Shown: positions 57,901 through 64,000 of the stretch, in pieces
Position numbering within the stretch: position 1 is the stretch's first letter
Layout of the letters: every line of letters starts with the position of its first letter
Assembly: GCF_900005765.1 (NCBI RefSeq)
Contig: NC_041692.1
Coordinates: forward strand, 186,001-250,000
Source of the DNA: Plasmodium relictum
Lineage: Eukaryota > Apicomplexa > Aconoidasida > Haemosporida > Plasmodiidae
DNA length: 64,000 nt
Direction: 5' to 3'
Made by a program: the position numbers and the translations under genes
The notes under the pieces: generated by a model
Database searches by the model: none
The model's input: only the letters and a program-made list of their open reading frames with translations
Told to the model about the DNA's origin: nothing

Positions 57901-60900
57901 TATATATTTCAAATATTATAAAAAGATAAATGGATATCTTATGAATAATAATTGAGATAAACTATAAATAAAAAATATTTGTACATAAATTTTTGTATTT
58001 TCATTACTTTTCCTTCAGTTTTTGATTTTTTAAAATTTACTAAAAATTGTAAAATATTATAATCATTAAATTTGTAATAAACATTACAAAATTTATAGTT
58101 AAGATATATATAATCACTGTGTGAAATATTTATATTACTTTCTTTTGATACCCAAAAGAATTGATTCAAATATATATTATAATCAACTAATTTTTTAATA
58201 TCTAAACTTATACTCTGCATATATTTATGAATATACAAGGATAAAAATAATTCAACTGCTCTTATATCATTCATTTTCATATTAAATATATCTAAGTTAT
58301 ATTTTGTTATTTTTATTCTTTTTCCATTTGTTTCATTTTCATTTTTATCTTTTGATATAATATCAAAGGGATACACTGTTTTTAAAAATAAAAAATTATT
58401 AAATAAAAATGAAAAGCAAATATTAATAAGACCATTAATAGAATGGTTATTACGATATATTTTATTTTGCACTTTAATATTTCTTATGTCTGTGTAGGGA
58501 ATAATCATATCAAAAATTATTTTACTAATTATTTTATTACTTCTAAATTTTTTTTCATTCTTTTTATAAAATTTACTTCTAGTTTCTTCCACCAATTTGT
58601 TACTATTACTGATATAATTTATGTATTTATTATAGGAAGAATTGGGGATATCAGAATGTTTAATGTTATTTAGATAAATGGTATTATCATTCATTTCATT
58701 TTTTTCATTTTCACTTAAAGCTTTATCAATTCCAACTTTTTTTGGATTTTCATTTGTATCATTTCCTGATGAAATACATCCTTTTGATTTATTATACAAT
58801 GAAGAAATATGACTTAAACTACTTGATGTGAAATTACACTTTTTTCTTTTTTTTATTTTTCTTCTTTTTTTGTATTTATTTAAGTAATATAATACACAAG
58901 GAAATATACAGTTAAACGAAGATTTATTGCTGCTGTTTATATAAAGAATAGTCTTTTTAATATTACTTAAAATTAATTCATAGTATAAATGTTTTTTATG
59001 ATAAAGATTAATATTATATATGTTTCTTTCTAAGTGAATAGATATATCTGTGTTAAAAGAAGTTAACAAAGTGTTTAAAGAAAAGTAAAATAAATTCATA
59101 GAGCATTTATTAATATTGTATAATTCGTTTTTATTTATATCAAAATAAATTAAATATACATCTTGTAAAGTAAATTTAAATAAAGTATGATTAATTAATA
59201 TTTGTTTCATTAGAGTAAAATCATCCATTATATTGTTATCTTTACATAACTTATTTAATTTTAAAAAAATTTCATTCATTTCAGGTAAATTACTTCTTTT
59301 ACAACTATTGAATAAATCTAGGTAAAACATATTATTCTGTAATAAATTTTCTATTAAATTACAAAAAATAAATATATATTTATTTTTCTTCATTTTTCTT
59401 TTACTGTTGTTTTTTTTCTTTGATATTAACAAGACATTAACTGAACTAAAATTTAAAAGTGTTTGCAAATAAATTTCATATTGGTTATTGTATTTCCAAT
59501 TGATTTCAGCATTATTACTACTTTTAATTAAGTCTGTATCATTTTTTAATTTTGAAACATTTGTTTCAGTTTCTGATTTATTTTTTGAGAAATTCAAAAT
59601 TTCCTGATGATTTTTATTTTCACTTATTAATTTTACGCTTTTTTTATCTGAATTTTCTATTTTATTATTATTATATTCTGTATTTTTTTTTATATTCTTT
59701 CTTTTAATGAAATATTCCTGTTTTGATTTTAAAAATGGATAAAAATGTAAATGAATTTTTAAAGGAGAAGAAATTAATAATATGATACTACTTGAAATAT
59801 GTAAAAATATGTAATAAGTATTATATATATCATTAATCATAAAAAAATCTTGACTTTTTCGTAAATTTAGAATATTATAATTTTCAATATATAAAATGGA
59901 AATAAGAATAAAAAGAATATGTGAAAATAATGGATAAAGAGAAGTATAAATTTTATAATCACTTTTATTTATTACAGAAATATATTTAAAAAAAGAAGTA
60001 TTGTTTATTATTTTTTTCAATTTCTTTTTTATGTTTTTTAATTTTTTATAACTGCGTAATATAACTTTATTTTCATTTTTATATTTATATAAATTTTTCT
60101 CTAATAGATTCTCTTTTTTTTTACAGTAATTTTTTTTAATTTTATTCCTATTATTACTTTCTATATATCTAAAATGTCTTAAGTAACTTAGATTTGTGTT
60201 ATTTTTGATGAACTTCCTATTTTTTTTTAAAGAAATTTTTTTTTTTTTTACATTTTTATTAATTGTTTTTCTACAAACTTTATAACTTCTTATATGAACT
60301 GAAGAATACAAACTACTGTTACTTTTTTCCATTTGTGAATATTTATTAAATTTAATTTTTTCCTTCTTCTTTCTTTTATCTTTCATCTCTTTTTTGTTTT
60401 TCACAAAATTACTATAATATTTATTTATTTTTTTTCCCAATTTTTTTCCTAAAAGATTATTTTTTATTTTAAATTGTCCATTTATACTTACTTTTCTTTT
60501 TATCTCTTTTATTATTTTATATAATTTCTCTTTATTTATATAAATTCCGTTTATTGTATTTTTCTTTCTTTTTATTGACTTTTCGCTATTTTTTTTTTTA
60601 ATAAATTTTTGTATTTCATTACTTATATTTATCACTTCTTTTTGAATATATTGTTTATTATTTTTTGCTTTTTTCTGTATTCCTATGAATTTTTTATCTA
60701 TTTTTATGTTTACATTTATTTTTACTATGAAATTCATTAGAACATGAAAGGAAGTAAAAATATGATTTAAAAAATCGTATGAACAACCGTATCTAAAATT
60801 TATAAAATTAAAAAAATTGAGCATATTTGAATGAATTTTGTCATTATAAGAAAATATGTTCTTATCTTGAGAAAATACCTTAGATAATTTATTTGTATGA

Positions 60901-63900
60901 AATTCTGAGAAAGAATTCAAACGTAAATAGAATATAGAAAAAATCATGCTATAAATATTCATTACCTTTTTAATCAAAATAAAATATACATTTTTTTGAT
61001 TTTTCATAATAAAATTCAAACAATCATTAATAAATTGAATAATTATATTCTGTAATTCATAATTTAAAGTTAAAATGCATAACCGTGTGTCAAATAAAGA
61101 GTGAAGGGAATCAATATTTAGAGTAAAATTTTTGTCTAATGATTTTGCTTTTTTGTATAAGCATAATATACTGTTTTTTTTTATTTCTTTGCAAATGCAA
61201 TTCTTTATATATTTATATGAGTAAGTTAATATAATCAATTTTTTTTTTTTTTTACCTAATTTTTTTTTTTTATATTTTTTTTTGGTTCGTCTATTAAAAG
61301 AAGCTAGGACACTCATTAAATCATCTTTTTTTATAAAATTCCTTTTAAAAACAGTACTGAAATTATATAAATTCATTTTTGAAATATAATCTTGATTGTG
61401 TGTGTATATTTTTTTAACATATTTATCTTCTTTTAATATCTTAAAAAAGTATGGCTTTGAAAAAATGTTTTCGTTATATAAATTACAGTTTATTTCATTT
61501 AATGCGAAATTATAAATTTTGTAAATAGGTAACTTTTTTATTTTTATCATACTATAAAGGCTATTGCAGTAGTAAACAATTTTCTTGATTTTGCTCATAA
61601 TATTTTTTTTAAAAAATTTGTTTTCATATAACTTCAAATTTAATATAAAAAAGCATTTATTATAGCATTTTAGAAAAGATAAAAAAGCAAGACCTATATT
61701 TTCATTTAATTTTTTGAATTTTTTTTTAAATTTACCCATAAGCTTAAAAGGGGGATTATTATTTATTAAATTCTTATGCTGCAAAGAAAGGTTTTTTTTT
61801 ATTTCTTTGTTTTCTTTGCTATTTTCTTCTTTTTGATCTTCCTTTTCCTCTTGATCCTCATCATCTCCTTCTTCTTCCTCTTCTTCTTCCTCTTCCTCTT
61901 CCTCTTCTTCTGCTTCTTCTACTTCTACTTCTACTTCTGCTTCTGCTTCTACTTCTTTTTTTTCTTTTTCTTCTACATCATGCTCTTCTCTCTCTTTTAC
62001 TTCTTTGTCTACTTCATCTTCCTCTTCTTCCTCTTCCTCTTCCTCTTCCCCTTCCTCCTCATCATCTTCCTCCTCTTCATCTTCCTCCTCTTCATATTCT
62101 TCCTCTTCTTCTTTTTCTTCTACTCCTGCTTCTTCTTCTTCATCTACTAATTCCTCTTCTTCTTCTCCTTCATCATCTTCTCCCTCTCCTCCTTCTTCCA
62201 TTTCTTCTTCCTCTTCTACATCTTCCTCTTCTACATCTTCCTCTTCCTCTTCTCCTTCTTCCTCCTCCTCTTCTACATCTCCTTCCTCTTCTTCCTCATC
62301 TACTAATTCCTCTTCTTCCTCATCTACTAATTCCTCTTCTTCCTCATCTACTAATTCCTCTTCTTCCTCATCTACTAATTCCTCTTCTTCTTCCTCTATT
62401 TCCGCTCCTTCTTTTTCTTCTTCTTCCTCTATTTCCGCTCCTTCTTCCTCTTCCTCTTCCTCTTCTTCATTTTCCCCATTTCCTTCATCTTCTTCCTCTT
62501 CATCTTCTTCTTCATCTACTAATTCTTCTTCTGCCTGTCCATATTCCATTTCCTCTTTCTTTTTCTCATACTCTTTTTCATTTTCTTCATTTTGTATTTC
62601 TTCATCATCTACTTCATATTCGTTTCTTTCATCATACATTTCTTCGTTTTCTTCTTGTCTTTTTTTTTTTTCATTTTCTTTTTTTTCCTCTTCATCCCCT
62701 ATTTCTTCAGATTCCTCTTGATCTTTTGACAAATCTTTTTCATTATTTTTTTCATATAAATTATGATATACTTTTTCTTTTATGTTGACTTCTTGAAGCT
62801 TCGTGTTTTCTTTTTTAATTATATAATTTATATCATATTTATCAAGGAAAAGTTTTATATTCTTATAATAATACTTTGAATTTATGTAAAGGAACTCTAA
62901 AAATAAAAATATAATACGTCTTTTCACTTTACCGTTTTGTTGATCATAACTATATTTTATTAATAAAAAATTTAAGATAGTAAAAGTATAATTAATAATT
63001 TTTTCTAAATTGACATTATCAAAAGTATATTTTTTTTTTAATTTGTTTAAATAGCATTTGTATAATAATTTTAGCATATATAAATGACAGTGTATCAATT
63101 CCTCATAATTATCAAACTCTAAATTGGATTCTGCATATATATCTTTTTTTACATTTCTAATTTTTTCTGAGTCATTTTCAATATCATGATAAAAAATATT
63201 TAATGATTTACATTTATAATCAAGCACATAAAGATTATACAATCTTAAAAAATTAGTGTAACAATACACATTTTTTTTGTTTATAATATTATTGTTGGTA
63301 AAAAAGAAGAAAATTTTCAAAAGTACATTTCTAATGTTATTTTCTTTATTACAGTAGTGGTAAAATAAAATTAAAATAATTTCTTCCATTTTATTTTTAA
63401 TCCAATTATTTTCATTCGATAAATTAATACATTGAAAAAGGTTTTCTAACTCAAAAAATTCTTTTTCATTTTTTTTTATCTCTGTAAAAATTTTTTCTTT
63501 TTCGTAATTATAAGTACGAACCAATATGTTTTTCTTTTTTAAATTCAATTCACGACTCATTGTACTACTTGAAATATTTCCATCATTTATAAAATTCTTA
63601 TTTGGTTCTTTTTTCTCCTTATCTTCCTCTTTCTCCTTTTCCTCTATGAATTTTTCTTTATTATCCATTGGACTTGTACTACATTCCAATTTGTTTATAT
63701 TTTCTGAATTCATATTAGTATCTAAAATTATATTATTTATATCATTATAATTATCATTACCTAAATTTTCATATGTGTTGTGTAATACTTTCTTTTTATT
63801 GTTCATACATATGTTGATATCACTGCTATTTATGATAGTAGTATAACTATTTTTCATATAGTTATTGTCTATATTATTTTCATTTGATTTTATTATTTTT

Positions 63901-64000
63901 CTTCTTTTCCTTATATTAAAAAAAGTTAATTTCTCATAATCATCTAAATGATATCCCATATTGTTACCAGGTATAGTTTTTAAAATATTTTTAAAAAGGA
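51950..64000 (-). CDS. Giant protein of unknown function, at least 3,923 residues, probably running off the right edge
   Basis: Two very long open frames on the minus strand (58008-63959 and 51950-57769) are best read as one gene. The upstream frame has a donor AAA|GTAATG at 58007 and the downstream one an acceptor TTTACAG at 57770, both phase 0, giving a 238-bp intron. Spliced, they read KTEGKEFMMSFVKIFEKL across the join. An ATG stands at 63959, but the frame stays open upstream to the window edge (KTIPGNN before it), so the true start may lie outside. The protein is mostly helical Asn/Lys-rich sequence, with a Glu/Asp tract of about 290 residues coded by 61830-62700. Ordered stretches include LILFYHYCNKENNIRNVLL early on and ILPSYLSTRMHNVFLIVCKKLLYYQR near the end. 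It ends RERDLRRLNREKSKVM. I recognise no domain. Confidence 0.65.
61830..62700 (-). repeat. Glu/Asp-coding tract with strong strand asymmetry
   Basis: Nearly all codons on the minus strand are GAA, GAG or GAT. The plus strand is a near-pure pyrimidine tract of ttc/tcc/tct, which creates a false 238-codon Ser-rich frame there. Confidence 0.9.
62300..62395 (-). repeat. 24-bp coding minisatellite, four copies (EEEEELVD)
   Basis: Four tandem, near-identical 24-bp units on the minus strand each encode the octapeptide EEEEELVD inside the acidic tract; further single diverged copies (EEELVDEEE) occur on both sides. Confidence 0.85.

Noticed and set aside
62005-62721. 238-codon Ser-rich plus frame
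   Set aside because: Mirror of the Glu/Asp-coding tract of the giant gene; no stops because the strand is nearly pure pyrimidine.
1-64000. Transposons, virus-like elements, tRNA or rRNA genes, CRISPR arrays
   Set aside because: No reverse transcriptase, integrase, transposase or capsid-like frames, no terminal repeats of an element, and no GC-rich structured RNA stretches were seen; only microsatellites and homopolymers.

Overview
This is an extremely AT-rich nuclear segment from a malaria parasite (Plasmodium). The signs are long A/T homopolymers and (AT)n arrays between genes, Asn/Lys/Asp/Glu-rich low complexity inside proteins, short GT..AG introns, a plastid-type RNA polymerase alpha subunit with a secretory leader, and a GATase-CPSase II carrying the two large insertions known from P. 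falciparum. From memory, not looked up, the gene order matches P. falciparum chromosome 13 from about PF3D7_1306600 to PF3D7_1308400 (U2B'', RRP40, apicoplast RpoA, CPSII and RPS27 are my anchors). The extreme AT richness would suit an avian Plasmodium of the P. gallinaceum/P. relictum type, but the species is inference.

I support nineteen protein genes; one runs off the left edge and one probably off the right edge. 1-5.5 kb (all minus): the first exon of a probable V-ATPase subunit H, an unknown four-exon gene and a RED/IK-like spliceosomal protein. 6.7-17.7 kb alternates in strand: U2B''-like RRM protein (+), exosome cap protein RRP40 (-), UTP6 (+), a DNAJC8-like J protein (-), and a DEAD-box helicase with an organelle-like N-terminus (+). 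17.8-24 kb (minus): a beta-propeller-like protein, a small secretory-looking protein and apicoplast RpoA. 25.5-41.3 kb: a VHS-GAT protein broken by a 30-A run (+), a SNIP1-like FHA protein (-), a RING/B-box protein (-), a multi-pass membrane protein (+) and a histone-fold protein (+). 41.9-64 kb: CPSII (-), ribosomal protein S27 (+) and a giant protein of more than 3,900 residues (-).

Several gene models come from short exons found by matching splice phase: the C-terminal exons of U2B'', RRP40, RED, the FHA protein and the unknown gene near 2 kb, and the first exons of RpoA (signal peptide), CPSII (28 nt) and the RING/B-box gene (N-terminus, with the RING completed by joining). Many genes handle RNA: RED, U2B'', DNAJC8-like and SNIP1-like belong to splicing, RRP40 and UTP6 to RNA decay and rRNA processing, plus a helicase and RPS27. 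They are not an operon. CPSII begins pyrimidine synthesis and RpoA serves plastid transcription.

I saw no tRNA, rRNA, CRISPR, transposon or virus-like element. The gaps between genes are AT-rich sequence with homopolymers and microsatellites; the most notable is a perfect 50-bp palindrome at about 49.3 kb.
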